A stretch of 64,000 nucleotides of DNA from Bacillota bacterium (GTDB lineage: Bacteria; Bacillota; Clostridia; Acetivibrionales; DTU013): the NCBI GenBank assembly GCA_023439545.1, contig JAEXNT010000043.1, forward strand, positions 1-64,000, in the 5' to 3' direction. The position numbers and the translations under genes are program-made. The stretch's first letter is position 1. The number at the start of each line of letters is the position of its first letter. The notes beneath the pieces are model-generated. The model was given only the letters and a program-made list of their open reading frames with translations, searched no databases and was not told where the DNA came from. Of the stretch, positions 24,841 to 34,810 are shown piece by piece.

Positions 24841-26695
24841 TCAGCCCACTCAATCTCCTCTCAGTACCGCTGCTATTTACAGCATAACCGGATATTATAG
24901 AGTAAAGATATTCTACCGCTTTTTCGGAATCGCGCGAAGCAAGATACTTTAAATGTATTAATTCTTTTCTGAGCTTAATTCCATCGATATACGGAGGCGG
25001 AATAAGAAATATCTTTTTATTATCGGTAAATTGTACCTGCTCTTCTGCTGACTGCAATTCCTCATACATTTTTTCACCGGGCCTCATACCGGTAAATACG
25101 ATTTTTATATCTTCGTCAGGCTCATATCCGGACAGCTTGATCAGAGTCCTGGCAAGGTCATATATTTTGACGGGCTTACCCATATCAAGAACAAATATCT
25201 CTCCGCCTCTTGCTTTGGCCCCCGCTTCAATAACAAGCTGAGCAGCTTCAGGTATCGTCATGAAAAACCTTGTTACCTCGGGATGGGTAACCGTTACCGG
25301 TCCGCCTTTTTCGATCTGCTTCTTAAACAAAGGTACAACACTCCCATTGCTGCCCAGAACGTTTCCGAACCTTACGGCAGCTAATACGGTACTGTTTTGA
25401 CAGCCTTCCGACTGTATTATCAGTTCCGCCGCCCTCTTGGTAGCCCCCATCACACTGACTGGATTTACAGCCTTGTCGGTAGAAATCAGAATAAGCTTTT
25501 TGGCCTTGTATTTGACCGAACAATCAACAATATTCATTGTCCCAAGGATATTATTCCTGATAGCCTCCGAGGGATTTAATTCCATAAGCGGCACATGCTT
25601 GTGTGCTGCCGCATGGAAAACAAGATCCGGTCTGTACGTTTTGAAAATACTGTCCAGCCTTTCAATTTCTCTTATATTTGCTATAGTTATTGTTATGTCC
25701 AGTTCAGGATAGCAATTTGCCAACTCATTCTGCAATTCATAAGCATTATTTTCATAGTTATCAAGAACGATCAACTTTATCGGATTAAAACAGGCTATCT
25801 GCCTGCACAGCTCGATCCCTATGGAACCACCGCCGCCGGTGACCATGACAGTTTGATTTTTTATGTATGAAACTATGGCGCCTGTATCGATATTTATCGG
25901 TTCCCTTCCAAGCAGATCGGTAACGTCGACGTCCCTGATTTTCTTGATTGCCAGGGATTCATCAATCAACTGTGAAACTCCGGGCAGTATTTTTATTTTG
26001 CAGTGTGTCCTCAAACATTCGTTGTAAATTTCGTCGATTACTCCGACACCTGCCGATGGAATAGCTATGATTATTTCATCTATCTTTTTCCTCAAAACGG
26101 TTCGGACAATTTCATTTCTCCCGCCAACAATAGGTATTCCATTGATTTTCTTACCGATCTTGCCTGTGTCGTCATCTATAATTACTACGGGAAGTCGTTT
26201 TAGTTCGGGATGCAGCACAAGTTCGTTTATAATCAAGGAACCTGCACTCCCTCCGCCGATCAGCATCACTCTTTTAGGGTTTATCGACTTGATCGTTCTG
26301 ATCCTGGTAATTCTTCTGATGATCCTGTATGCCATCCTGAATCCGCCGATCAGAGCAATATCTATAAAGAAGGTGATTATAAAAACGTTCCTGAAGGTAT
26401 CATTTTTAAACAGTATCGAACCGGCCAGCAAAATAAAATTGCTGATAAACGAAGCTCCTACAATTGCAGTAACCTCATAAATGCCTGCATATCTCCATAA
26501 ACTGCTGTAAAGCTTGAAAAACGCAAAGCATATGATTTTAATAAATGTCGTGATAATAAATATATAAGGAAGATCCCCTATGTAAGCCATATCTGTCCGG
26601 CCGTCAAACCTCAATAAAAAAGCTAAAGCTACAGCAATATTTATAAAAATAGCATCCGAAAGGACAAAGACAAAACTGATGAGCTTTCGTTTCAT
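24833..26695 (-). CDS. Membrane-bound nucleotide-sugar 4,6-dehydratase (CapD/WbpM/PglF type)
   Basis: Start at ATG 26695, after a GGTG site. In the 620-residue protein the N-terminus has four membrane helices. A first Rossmann-like domain with VMLIGGGSAGSL (about residue 145) is followed by the catalytic short-chain dehydrogenase domain with VMVTGGGGSIGIEL (about residue 285). The catalytic region reads STDKAVNPVSVMGATKRAAE. The usual Tyr of the YxxxK pair is Met (MxxxK), as known for the membrane-bound WbpM/PglF branch. It should convert UDP-GlcNAc to the 4-keto-6-deoxy sugar, the step before the aminotransferase encoded in the same operon. Confidence 0.92.
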   Translation of the reverse strand: MKRKLISFVFVLSDAIFINIAVALAFLLRFDGRTDMAYIGDLPYIFIITTFIKIICFAFFKLYSSLWRYAGIYEVTAIVGASFISNFILLAGSILFKNDTFRNVFIITFFIDIALIGGFRMAYRIIRRITRIRTIKSINPKRVMLIGGGSAGSLIINELVLHPELKRLPVVIIDDDTGKIGKKINGIPIVGGRNEIVRTVLRKKIDEIIIAIPSAGVGVIDEIYNECLRTHCKIKILPGVSQLIDESLAIKKIRDVDVTDLLGREPINIDTGAIVSYIKNQTVMVTGGGGSIGIELCRQIACFNPIKLIVLDNYENNAYELQNELANCYPELDITITIANIREIERLDSIFKTYRPDLVFHAAAHKHVPLMELNPSEAIRNNILGTMNIVDCSVKYKAKKLILISTDKAVNPVSVMGATKRAAELIIQSEGCQNSTVLAAVRFGNVLGSNGSVVPLFKKQIEKGGPVTVTHPEVTRFFMTIPEAAQLVIEAGAKARGGEIFVLDMGKPVKIYDLARTLIKLSGYEPDEDIKIVFTGMRPGEKMYEELQSAEEQVQFTDNKKIFLIPPPYIDGIKLRKELIHLKYLASRDSEKAVEYLYSIISGYAVNSSGTERRLSGLNG

Positions 26696-26793
26696 GACTA
26701 TCACCTATATCAGGCGCTTTCTGTACATTCTCATATTACATTATATTGCATGTTCGACAAATAATACTAGATATGAAAAGCTTTGTTTGAGTG

Positions 26794-27351
26794 CTATTCC
26801 AACTTTTCAAGCCATTCTTCCCGCCAAAATATATAGCAGGAACGATCACAGCGCCCAAATGCCGTAGTTCCCCCACACATCACTCCTTCGAGCAATACCA
26901 GTCCTTTGCATTTTTTTACCCTGAGATCACGTTCGTCAACAAAGCGCTCCATTGATTTCAAAACGCGGTGAACAGTATTACAATAAGGAGTCATGGTATC
27001 GGATATAAAGGTACATCCTTTTGCTTGCCCCAAATGGTTAAGAGTTGACGCAATTTCTTCTTTCGATCTCACCCTCACCAGATCACCGGCCTCCAGAGCC
27101 ATTTGTTGAGCATTGACGGCTCGTTGGGCTCTAGGCGCATTTTTACCGATCCTGCTGCAAAACCAGTCAATTGCAACATTTACATTCTGGTGAAGGATTC
27201 TATCCTGCCTTGATGTCAAGCGTCTTCTGACAGCTAATTTCAAATGCCTCATAAGAGTAGCAGGCGGTGTCCGGGCATTCCCTTCGGCTATATTTTTCAG
27301 GCTGTTCAACTGGCATTCGTTTGTGCCTGCGGTTTCCTGTCGTATATCCAT
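26794..27351 (-). CDS. Small Cys-containing protein of unknown function in the exopolysaccharide operon
   Basis: A 185-residue soluble protein with a strong GGAGGAGGAG site before its ATG. It has a helical N-terminal half, then GDLVRVRSKEEI, which resembles a small barrel domain, and then a cluster of cysteines: KGCTF, PYCNT, KKCKG, GVMCGG, GRCDRSC. The C-terminus reads CYIFWREEWLEKLE. I recall similar sequences near polysaccharide genes in many bacteria, but no function is known to me. The cysteines suggest a metal-binding fold. It is encoded 22 bp after a FemAB/GNAT-like gene and may act together with it. Confidence 0.8.
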   Translation of the reverse strand: MDIRQETAGTNECQLNSLKNIAEGNARTPPATLMRHLKLAVRRRLTSRQDRILHQNVNVAIDWFCSRIGKNAPRAQRAVNAQQMALEAGDLVRVRSKEEIASTLNHLGQAKGCTFISDTMTPYCNTVHRVLKSMERFVDERDLRVKKCKGLVLLEGVMCGGTTAFGRCDRSCYIFWREEWLEKLE

Positions 27352-27373
27352 TTGTCTCCTCCTCCTGCCCTCA

Positions 27374-28297
27374 TTACTTTTGCTCCAGATAGCGTTTCAG
27401 CATGGCGCAGCACTTATCAAGCTTATAGCTTCGTCCCTTAATGATATGTTTATTGATCAGTTCCCCAAGATAAAGAAGTGAAGGCCGTAAAAAAAATTCC
27501 AACCATTTTCTGAAATACAGGCACTGCTTTATCGGCCTCATTGTATAACCCATTCCAATCTTATACTTGTCTAAATCAGGGGTTTCTTCGAGTGAACCTA
27601 ACCCGTAGCATACAGGTACCGGATTGCTTTGTTCGGTTAAATAGTGCCATGTAACATAATATGTCAGCAAATTATTCGGGCAGTAGCTTAATGCATCGGT
27701 ATCCGAATTCTGGATGATCATTTCCGTCATTGTCGGAGTTTCCAGTATAACCACATACGCTGCCAACCGGTCTTGAAAGTACGCTCCGAGTATATTGACT
27801 CCACTGCTTTTTTCCAAACCGTCGCATATCCTTTGCCAGTACACCGGGTCTGCTTTTGGATCGTTTCGGTTTTGCCGCTCCAATGTCAGCATATTCAATT
27901 TATAGCCTTCCGTCCTTAACTCTGCAATGCTGACAGGCCTTATTTCACAATGCTGCTGTCCTTTTACCACACGGTTTCGAATTTTATGTTTCAGGAATTG
28001 CAGATCATAGCCTGTATGATCGCAAATCTCCAATTTACTAGGGAACCCATAATTATCCATGTCTGTAGGGAATCTTACTCCCCAGGCTCCCGACATTTTA
28101 AGTAAATGATCCAATTCCTCCCGCTTCGGATTAATCAACCGATGATAAGGAATGGATATCAGCATCCTCGGCTGAAGTTCGCACCATTCGCCATTTGGAG
28201 ATGCGTATACCTTAAATCCGGCATTTTTATAGAATTCAAAAAAGACACTGTGTTTCATCATGGTTTTTCTCTTTTCCTCATACACTTTTAAATTCAT
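27374..28297 (-). CDS. GNAT/FemAB-like acyltransferase
   Basis: A 307-residue soluble protein. The middle section (about residues 115-240) has a layout typical of FemAB-like GNAT proteins of polysaccharide clusters, with NILGAYFQDRLAAYVVILE and YYVTWHYLTEQ. No catalytic residues can be assigned with confidence. It would transfer an acyl or aminoacyl group to a sugar or lipid-linked intermediate. The conserved small neighbour downstream is the likely partner. The start at ATG 28297 has no strong ribosome binding site nearby, so an internal start cannot be excluded. Confidence 0.7.
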   Translation of the reverse strand: MNLKVYEEKRKTMMKHSVFFEFYKNAGFKVYASPNGEWCELQPRMLISIPYHRLINPKREELDHLLKMSGAWGVRFPTDMDNYGFPSKLEICDHTGYDLQFLKHKIRNRVVKGQQHCEIRPVSIAELRTEGYKLNMLTLERQNRNDPKADPVYWQRICDGLEKSSGVNILGAYFQDRLAAYVVILETPTMTEMIIQNSDTDALSYCPNNLLTYYVTWHYLTEQSNPVPVCYGLGSLEETPDLDKYKIGMGYTMRPIKQCLYFRKWLEFFLRPSLLYLGELINKHIIKGRSYKLDKCCAMLKRYLEQK

Positions 28298-28344
28298 TTA
28301 CAGCCCGGTCCATACCATATATTATTAAGGCCGGCGCTCATTTA

Positions 28345-29466
28345 TCAGCTTTTGCCCAGGATTGCCTCAAAGGCTTTCATATGAGATATGGCCATATTTT
28401 CGATCGTATACGGTTTAATTGTTTCAATAGCGCATTCCGACATGTGTTTACGAAGCGTTCTGTCATTAAGGAGTCGACCGATGCAGGAGGCCAAAGCTCC
28501 GGCCTCATTTATAGGAACTATATATCCATTACACCCTTGATATACCAGTTCCAGACCCGCCAGTGCGCCGCTTGTCGAGATAACGGGCAGTCCTTGTGCC
28601 ATAGCTTCGTTTATCACCAGCCCCCAAATATCATAGCGAGTCGGGAGTACGAATAGATCAGCTGCCCTGTACCATTCCAACAGTTCTTTCTTTTTCATGA
28701 AATCCAGAAGCATAATGTTTTTTATTTGCAGATCACTAATAATATCCGTATATTGAGCTTTCAGCGGTCCTCCCCCGATAACCGCCAGCATATCATTATC
28801 ATGAGGCAAGCGATTCCATGCGTCTAATAATATATCGAAGCCTTTACGCGGTATGAATTGTCCGATCGATAAAACAACCTGTTTCCCATCCAACCCCAGA
28901 ATTCTCTTATAACTCCCTTTTTCCGGCTCTTCCAAAGCTTCCGGCATAATATCCCCGTTCTCTACAGAAGTGAATGGGTATAGAAATGTTCTTTCACTGT
29001 CTGCTCCATAAAACTCGAGGAATTCTGCCGTCCCTTTGCCCGAAGCCAGCCAGTGGCTTGCAGAACCGATCAGTATTTGCTTTATCTTTTTCCTTATTGC
29101 AGATTCGCCTTTGACGGCAAAACCGCCGTCTGCACTCAAAACAAACGGAATTCCCCTCAAGCGCATATAGAGTATAGCCAGAATTTCCGTCGGCGATGAA
29201 TAACCGCCGATAACAATTATGTCAAATTGCCTCTTTCGCAGCCATCTTAAAACAGACGGACTGAATCCTGAATCATTGTTCCATTGGATTCCTTTTAATG
29301 CGATGTACTTGAACGTACGATTTATATTCTGCTCAAACCATTTTGCATCCCTGTCATTTGCAGTTTTTCTCTCAATCACCGCTGTAAGGTCGCACAGATT
29401 TCCAAGCTTCTCAAAGAAACGCATACGGTACGGTGCAGGCAGATTTGTCAGATACAAAACCTTCAT
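28345..29466 (-). CDS. Glycosyltransferase family 4
   Basis: A 373-residue GT-B enzyme. The N-terminus MKVLYLTNLPAPYRMRFFE is typical of WbaZ/RfaB-like members. The C-terminal half carries VLSIGQFIPRKGFDILLDAW and the donor-binding motif VLPTRYDIWGLVINEAMAQG, with the EX7E pattern (first Glu replaced by Asp). It should transfer a sugar from a nucleotide donor to the growing lipid-linked repeat unit on the cytoplasmic face. Its start is 4 bp after the stop of the upstream glycosyltransferase gene. Confidence 0.9.
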   Translation of the reverse strand: MKVLYLTNLPAPYRMRFFEKLGNLCDLTAVIERKTANDRDAKWFEQNINRTFKYIALKGIQWNNDSGFSPSVLRWLRKRQFDIIVIGGYSSPTEILAILYMRLRGIPFVLSADGGFAVKGESAIRKKIKQILIGSASHWLASGKGTAEFLEFYGADSERTFLYPFTSVENGDIMPEALEEPEKGSYKRILGLDGKQVVLSIGQFIPRKGFDILLDAWNRLPHDNDMLAVIGGGPLKAQYTDIISDLQIKNIMLLDFMKKKELLEWYRAADLFVLPTRYDIWGLVINEAMAQGLPVISTSGALAGLELVYQGCNGYIVPINEAGALASCIGRLLNDRTLRKHMSECAIETIKPYTIENMAISHMKAFEAILGKS

Positions 29467-29469
29467 ACT

Positions 29470-30696
29470 TCATGTATTCCTTTCGGAGCCGATAACATCC
29501 TTATAACAAGCCATATACCCTTCGTACATGGCTTGCTTGCTGAAGAGCTTCACCGCTCTGGCTCTGCATAATTTCTTAGAAAACATGCCTGTCTCTGAAA
29601 TAAAACGATTGATCAGCGATTCCAGGCCGGACATATCTCCCACTGCCACCATCTTTCCTGTGTACTCGTCTATCTGTTCCGGCGCACCTCCGGCAGCGAA
29701 CCCGATTATCGGCGTCCCGCATGACAATGCTTCAATACCGACCGTTGGAAAGTTATCCACCTCCGACAGCAGCAGAAAGGCATCTGCCATGCTGTAAAAG
29801 CGTGCCATTTCCTTTGGAGATCTGATGACAGGCAGTGCAGTAAGATTTTGAGGCAGCGAATCGGTACCTTCCTTCCACCCGGCAACCGCAAAATGAACCG
29901 GCATGCTTTCAAACCGCCGGGTAAGCCAGGCCAGATGATGTCCCCCTTTTCTTTCACAACTTAATCCGCCTGCTACTGTGACAAACAGATATTTATTCTC
30001 CGGTATGCCGTATTTTCTCCGTGTTTCCATTCCATCAGAAGGTACGAATATACTGTCGGTATCAATACCGTTATAAACTGTCCGGATTTCCTTTCCACTG
30101 TAAAAAGACCTGCCTGCCAAATCTGCCAGCCATTTGGACGGTGTCACTGCAATAAACCGTTTAAGTTTTCGGACTTCAAAAAGTTTTCTTCTCCATTGTC
30201 CGGCAGAACGGTCAAATATAAAGCTGCGCGGATAATCGGATTTTCTTGGGCAGTCGCCGCAGCCTTTCAACCATCCCTCGCAATCGTAAAAATAAGCACA
30301 ATGGCCGGTAAAAGGCCATGCATCATGGAAGGTCCATACAAAAGGTACATTTTTCTCAGATATATAATTCAGTAAGGAATACAAATTCAGATAATATCCA
30401 TGGGCATTATGAAGATGAATAACATCAGGCTGAAAATCGTCAAGCATATTGAGAAGCCGGCAGGTGGAAACGGGCGATCCCGACGCATGACTTCCCAGAA
30501 GCCTGGTCTGAATACCGTGCAGCATTACTTCCGGTTTTAATGCAAATCGAACGGTGCACCCTGTATCGCCGGATATACCACGTCCGTAGAAAAGCCGGCA
30601 CTCATTTCCGCTTTCATTCAGTTTCTCAAGCAGGTTCAGTGCGAGCAAGCCCGTGCACCCGAACCCGGCAACCGAATTGATTTGAGCTACTCTCAT
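29470..30696 (-). CDS. Glycosyltransferase family 4
   Basis: Start set at ATG 30696; a GTG at 30705 is also possible. The 408-residue GT-B protein has an N-terminal acceptor domain (VAQINSVAGFGCTGLLALNL) and a donor domain with VAGGLSCERKGGHHLAWL and LLLSEVDNFPTVGIEALSCG. The text VWTFHDAWPFTGHCAYFYDC in the middle, with nearby cysteines (CGDCPRK), is characteristic of a WcaC-like subgroup. It adds one sugar to the repeat unit. Confidence 0.9.
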   Translation of the reverse strand: MRVAQINSVAGFGCTGLLALNLLEKLNESGNECRLFYGRGISGDTGCTVRFALKPEVMLHGIQTRLLGSHASGSPVSTCRLLNMLDDFQPDVIHLHNAHGYYLNLYSLLNYISEKNVPFVWTFHDAWPFTGHCAYFYDCEGWLKGCGDCPRKSDYPRSFIFDRSAGQWRRKLFEVRKLKRFIAVTPSKWLADLAGRSFYSGKEIRTVYNGIDTDSIFVPSDGMETRRKYGIPENKYLFVTVAGGLSCERKGGHHLAWLTRRFESMPVHFAVAGWKEGTDSLPQNLTALPVIRSPKEMARFYSMADAFLLLSEVDNFPTVGIEALSCGTPIIGFAAGGAPEQIDEYTGKMVAVGDMSGLESLINRFISETGMFSKKLCRARAVKLFSKQAMYEGYMACYKDVIGSERNT

Positions 30697-30708
30697 ACAT
30701 TTCACCCA

Positions 30709-31668
30709 CTACCTGACCATATTCTGCAGTTCGGCATCGATAATCCCCGCCCGGAGCTTTTTCAATTTCCTGATACACATAATATGTGCCGTAAGTATAT
30801 CAACGGGATTTTCCCCTTTTATCAAACGCCTGAAAAACTCTCCGATATCCGACCAGACAAGAATTACACGCTTGATCGGACCCTTGAAGTGTTTGTATGA
30901 CAGGTAATATCTGTGCATGACATACATGTTGGTGGCTTTCTTTGAGAAAATCCTCCGTTCACTGCTCCCAAGATGTCTGACGTAAAGTTCCGGGGCAAGT
31001 ATTGCCGAATAACCCTCTTGTATAGCTTTTTTTATAAATGAATATGAAAAATCCAGATCCTCTGCGTAACCATATGAACTTAAATTCTCATCAAATTTCA
31101 AGCCGTATTTAAAAAACAGTTCACGCCTGACCGCAAAAAAATACCCCATAGCCCATTCGGTCGGCACACTCTCTTCCAGATCATCGGGATATCGACCCAA
31201 TACGGCTCCTTTACATACATAACCGTATCTTTTGAACGGTTTTTTCCGAAAGCAGACTATTCCAAGCAAATCCGGATATCTTTTGGCAATAAATTTATAT
31301 TCCGCATCAGGCGCTGCTGCCAATGCAACCTTACTGTCCTCAAAAATAAGGCATAATGCTGTAAGTGTTTTATCTCCCAGCAGAACGTCGTCATCAAGGA
31401 ACAGAACGGTTTCGTACTGCGACCTGCTGATTCCCGTATTTCTGGCAGCTGTCAGGGACGGTCTTTCCATGTGGATTATCAACATTTGCGTCCCTTCGGG
31501 GACTAAATCCATCAAATCTTTATCCTGCAGCTGCCTGTCGCTTTGGTCCACAATAACCAATTGCCCCGGCACACCTTTTCCCGAGCAAATCGATGCGATA
31601 GTCTGCCTTAGTAACTGCAGCCGATTCCTTGTGGGTATGATTACAGACAGATCGAGCAATTCTTTCAC
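30709..31668 (-). CDS. Glycosyltransferase family 2
   Basis: A 319-residue GT-A enzyme with SVIIPTRNRLQLLRQTI at the N-terminus and the metal/donor motif FLDDDVLLG (about residue 95). Later YGYAEDLDFSYSFIK fits the ED motif region used for acceptor activation in GT2. There is no signal peptide. It acts in the cytoplasm on the repeat unit; the sugar is unknown. Confidence 0.9.
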   Translation of the reverse strand: MKELLDLSVIIPTRNRLQLLRQTIASICSGKGVPGQLVIVDQSDRQLQDKDLMDLVPEGTQMLIIHMERPSLTAARNTGISRSQYETVLFLDDDVLLGDKTLTALCLIFEDSKVALAAAPDAEYKFIAKRYPDLLGIVCFRKKPFKRYGYVCKGAVLGRYPDDLEESVPTEWAMGYFFAVRRELFFKYGLKFDENLSSYGYAEDLDFSYSFIKKAIQEGYSAILAPELYVRHLGSSERRIFSKKATNMYVMHRYYLSYKHFKGPIKRVILVWSDIGEFFRRLIKGENPVDILTAHIMCIRKLKKLRAGIIDAELQNMVR

Positions 31669-31706
31669 AGGGCTTCACCTCATAAAATAGATAAAAATTC
31701 CCGGTT

Positions 31707-32312
31707 TTATAACTGCCTGACGATCCCCGCAGGATTTCCGGCTATAATAACATTAGCGGGGAATTGTCCGCCAACAACGCTCCCGGCCCCTACAACCGAG
31801 TTATCACCGATTTCCGTCCCTTTCAGGATTATGCAGTTACATCCGATAAATACGTTTGTGCCTATGACGACAGCCTTGGCGGCAATCTGGGTTCCATCAT
31901 CCGCCAATCTTTCTACGGGATCGGCAGGATGAAAGTCATTATCAAAAATTTTTGTGTTAGCTCCTATCAGGGTATTGTCCCCGATCGATATACTTTTTCT
32001 CGCGTATATTGTAGCTCCTGATATGCCTGTATTTTTACCGATAATGATTTTGCCGCTGCCGCGTGCAACAATTATCGTTCTTTGATACAAGCCTGCAAGA
32101 TTTGAAAGAAAGCTGCTGTTGATCCTGCAGTTATCGCCGATTTCTATGGCTGCATCCCTGAAGCGGTATATCACAGGCATCCCAAAAAGATCTACATTCC
32201 TCCCATATCTGACTCCATTGAATTTCATTAGTAGTTTGAAGTAATTACTTCTGAATTTGAACATCGACAACATCCCTTTTATTAGATTCTTCAGCTTATC
32301 AGGCTTTTCCAT
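31707..32312 (-). CDS. Left-handed beta-helix acetyltransferase (WbbJ/LacA type)
   Basis: A 201-residue protein with repeated hexapeptides in the C-terminal two-thirds (IIIGKNTGISGATIYA, IGDNTLIGANTKI, VVIGTNVFIGCNCII, IGDNSVVGAGSVVGG). It ends IAGNPAGIVRQL, the usual end of this family. It should add O- or N-acetyl groups to a sugar using acetyl-CoA. Its first base overlaps the last base of the upstream glycosyltransferase gene. Confidence 0.92.
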   Translation of the reverse strand: MEKPDKLKNLIKGMLSMFKFRSNYFKLLMKFNGVRYGRNVDLFGMPVIYRFRDAAIEIGDNCRINSSFLSNLAGLYQRTIIVARGSGKIIIGKNTGISGATIYARKSISIGDNTLIGANTKIFDNDFHPADPVERLADDGTQIAAKAVVIGTNVFIGCNCIILKGTEIGDNSVVGAGSVVGGQFPANVIIAGNPAGIVRQL

Positions 32313-33568
32313 TATGTTCCCGGCGCTTTCGCCTGATTCCGGTAAACTAAATGCTGAAATATTTTAAACCAGTTGTCAGTTCCTGAATGCCGGTTCAGAT
32401 TTTCCAGGATGAACCGTCGTCCGTTCCTCCCCATCACTTGAACGCTTTCTCTTTTATGATATAGTTCGAGAATAGCCTGTCTTAAGCTATTAAAGTCCTC
32501 AGGCGGTATGCAGATACCGCATTCAGCATTATTGATCAATGTGCATAATTCACTGTCGGTATCGAAGGACGCCACTATCGGGCGCTCAGCCGACATAATA
32601 CTCCACGTTTTAACCGGAAAGGAATTTCTCCCTATATTATGTTTGGAAATCACAAGACCTGCATCCCCCAGACTGAATACATGGGAAATCTCCTCATACG
32701 GCTGGAAAGGCAGGAAACGTACATTTTTAACATCCCTTTCCTTCGTGTAGTCAGCCAAAGCCTGCTTATGTGCGCCATCGCCGATAATAACAAACTGCAG
32801 GTCGTGATAATTTTCAAGCGACTTTGCCGTATCGATAAGCAGTTCGAGATTTTGAGTATATCCTATATTCCCACAGTATGTTATGTAAAAAGCTTCGTCA
32901 GACAGGTCATAACGCCCGAACAGTATATTATCGGCGCGAGGGACAGGAAAAACAGCCTTTTCGTCCGTCCAGTTGTAAATCAACCTGGTTTTAGTTTGAG
33001 GTACTCCTTTAGCGATGATGTTTCTCGTGAAATCAGACGATGGCGTCACAATAATATCCATATTCTTATAAATCAAACGTTCCATAAATCTTCCTATTGC
33101 GATCAATGGGCCATTGGTAACGATTCCCGAATTTATCATGGAATCCGGAAAAATATCCTGAAGCATGTATGCCACCGGGACGCTTTTCAAATATTTGAGC
33201 AATATTACCGCCAATCCCAGTGTCGGTGGAGTATTGCCTACAAAAAGAACGTCCGTTTTTATGCTCAGGGCCTTGAAAAAGAGAACAACCGTTACAAGAA
33301 AATATCGCAAAGCTCTCAACAATACATTCACAGGCTCACCGAACGGAACAAATGCACGATGTACCACCAGGTTCCCGTGGCATTTTTCTTCTTTTTTCAT
33401 CCTTCGGTAGCTGCGCTTTGTCTTGTCATCGATACCTCGTACCGGTGAAGGAGTAAGAACGTCCACCCTGCAGCCTTTTTCTGCAATGTCCTCGGCAAGA
33501 TTGCTTAAAATATAAAGGCACGCGGTGATTTCCGGTTCATAATAGCCGGTTAACATCAAGATTCGCAT
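32312..33568 (-). CDS. Glycosyltransferase family 4 (WcaI/WbuB-like)
   Basis: A 418-residue GT-B protein. MRILMLTGYYEPEITACLYI and the block VDVLTPSPVRGIDDKTK match the WcaI/WbuB branch. The donor half has FYITYCGNIGYTQNLELLID and GLVISKHNIGRNSFPVKTWS. It should transfer a fucosyl- or GlcNAc-type residue in the cytoplasm; the fucose idea is suggested only by the GDP-fucose genes in the same operon. Confidence 0.88.
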   Translation of the reverse strand: MRILMLTGYYEPEITACLYILSNLAEDIAEKGCRVDVLTPSPVRGIDDKTKRSYRRMKKEEKCHGNLVVHRAFVPFGEPVNVLLRALRYFLVTVVLFFKALSIKTDVLFVGNTPPTLGLAVILLKYLKSVPVAYMLQDIFPDSMINSGIVTNGPLIAIGRFMERLIYKNMDIIVTPSSDFTRNIIAKGVPQTKTRLIYNWTDEKAVFPVPRADNILFGRYDLSDEAFYITYCGNIGYTQNLELLIDTAKSLENYHDLQFVIIGDGAHKQALADYTKERDVKNVRFLPFQPYEEISHVFSLGDAGLVISKHNIGRNSFPVKTWSIMSAERPIVASFDTDSELCTLINNAECGICIPPEDFNSLRQAILELYHKRESVQVMGRNGRRFILENLNRHSGTDNWFKIFQHLVYRNQAKAPGT

Positions 33569-33586
33569 TTTGATTGCATAACTCCC

Positions 33587-34810
33587 TTAAGCATGATATT
33601 TTTCAGTAATACGGCAGACTGCACTGATGACATCATCGGCATCAGTATCGCTCATGCCGCTGTATAGCGGTATTGATACTATTCGTTTGAAATATCCTTC
33701 CGCATTGGGGAAGTCACCCTCTTTGTAACCGAAAGCTTTTCTATAGGCACTCATCAAATGTACCGGCATAAAGTGAACGCTTGCTCCGATATTGTATTTA
33801 TATAGTTCCTCAATAAAGCGGTTCCGGTCTATGGAAAGCTTATCCGGATTCAGACGGATGACATAGAGATGCCAGCTGTTTGTCGTAGTGTATGATGTTG
33901 AAGCAGGAACCTCAATCGAATCAAGCTCGGAAAATACATGGCTATATCTCAATGCAATATTTTCGCGGCGTTTCTGCATTTCCTCAAGCCTTTTGAGCTG
34001 CTTCAACCCCAAAGCGGCCTGAATATCAAACATATTGTACTTATAACCCGGTTCTTCTATGTCGTAAAGGCACTTACCTCCCTTCGAATAGCGGTTCCAT
34101 GCATTTGCATTCATACCGTGTGTGGCAAGCATCCTTGCTCGTTCAGCTATATGCTCGTTATCGGTGACCAGCATGCCGCCTTCTCCGGTACAGAGATTCT
34201 TCGTTGCATAGAAACTATAAGATACGGTACCCTTTGGCCGGCTGCCTATCATTCGCCCTTTATATCTGGTAAACAGAGCATGTGCGGCATCCTCGGATAT
34301 AAACAGATTATGCCTTTCCGCTATCTCGTAAATTCTGTCAAGGTCACATGCCTGACCGGAGTAGTGCACAGGCACAATAGCTTTCGTCCTTGGGGTTATC
34401 CTTTCTTCAACAGCGTTAGTATCAATACAGCCTGTTTCAGGATCTATATCAGCGAAAACCGGTGTTGCTCCTGTATGAATAATGGTGTTTGCTGTTGCCG
34501 CGAAGGTCATAGGCGTTGTTATTACCTCATCACCCGGGCCGACATTTGCGGCAACCAACGCAATATGGAGGGCTGCCGTACATGAGTTCATCCCTACGGC
34601 AAACCTTGCGCCAACATACTCGCCGAATCTTTTTTCGAATTCGACGGTTCTCGGACCTTTGGCCAGCCATCCTGATTTCAGGGTCAAAACCATTTCATTT
34701 ATTTCTTCATCAGTTATATCCGGCAGACAATAAGGCAGAAAAGTTTCGCGGATACAATCCCTCACATTACCACTTCCTTCAAATTCATTCCGGCATTGGG
34801 CATAAATCAT
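33587..34810 (-). CDS. DegT/DnrJ/EryC1/StrS-family sugar aminotransferase
   Basis: Start set at ATG 34810, which overlaps the upstream stop codon by 4 bases (ATGA); a frame continuing upstream to 34873 lies inside the preceding gene. The 407-residue PLP enzyme has the conserved NSCTAALHIAL, EDAAHALF and the PLP-binding Lys in FYATKNLCTGEGG. It should put an amino group on C4 (or C3) of a keto-sugar. The 4,6-dehydratase encoded in this operon would make the 4-keto substrate. Confidence 0.93.
   Translation of the reverse strand: MIYAQCRNEFEGSGNVRDCIRETFLPYCLPDITDEEINEMVLTLKSGWLAKGPRTVEFEKRFGEYVGARFAVGMNSCTAALHIALVAANVGPGDEVITTPMTFAATANTIIHTGATPVFADIDPETGCIDTNAVEERITPRTKAIVPVHYSGQACDLDRIYEIAERHNLFISEDAAHALFTRYKGRMIGSRPKGTVSYSFYATKNLCTGEGGMLVTDNEHIAERARMLATHGMNANAWNRYSKGGKCLYDIEEPGYKYNMFDIQAALGLKQLKRLEEMQKRRENIALRYSHVFSELDSIEVPASTSYTTTNSWHLYVIRLNPDKLSIDRNRFIEELYKYNIGASVHFMPVHLMSAYRKAFGYKEGDFPNAEGYFKRIVSIPLYSGMSDTDADDVISAVCRITEKYHA

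Noticed and set aside
32639..33448. Plus-strand 269-codon frame
   Set aside because: It lies antisense to the WcaI-like glycosyltransferase, which has clear family motifs and a good fit in the operon.
33938..34585. Plus-strand 215-codon frame
   Set aside because: Antisense to the DegT-type aminotransferase, with Cys/His-rich shadow composition.
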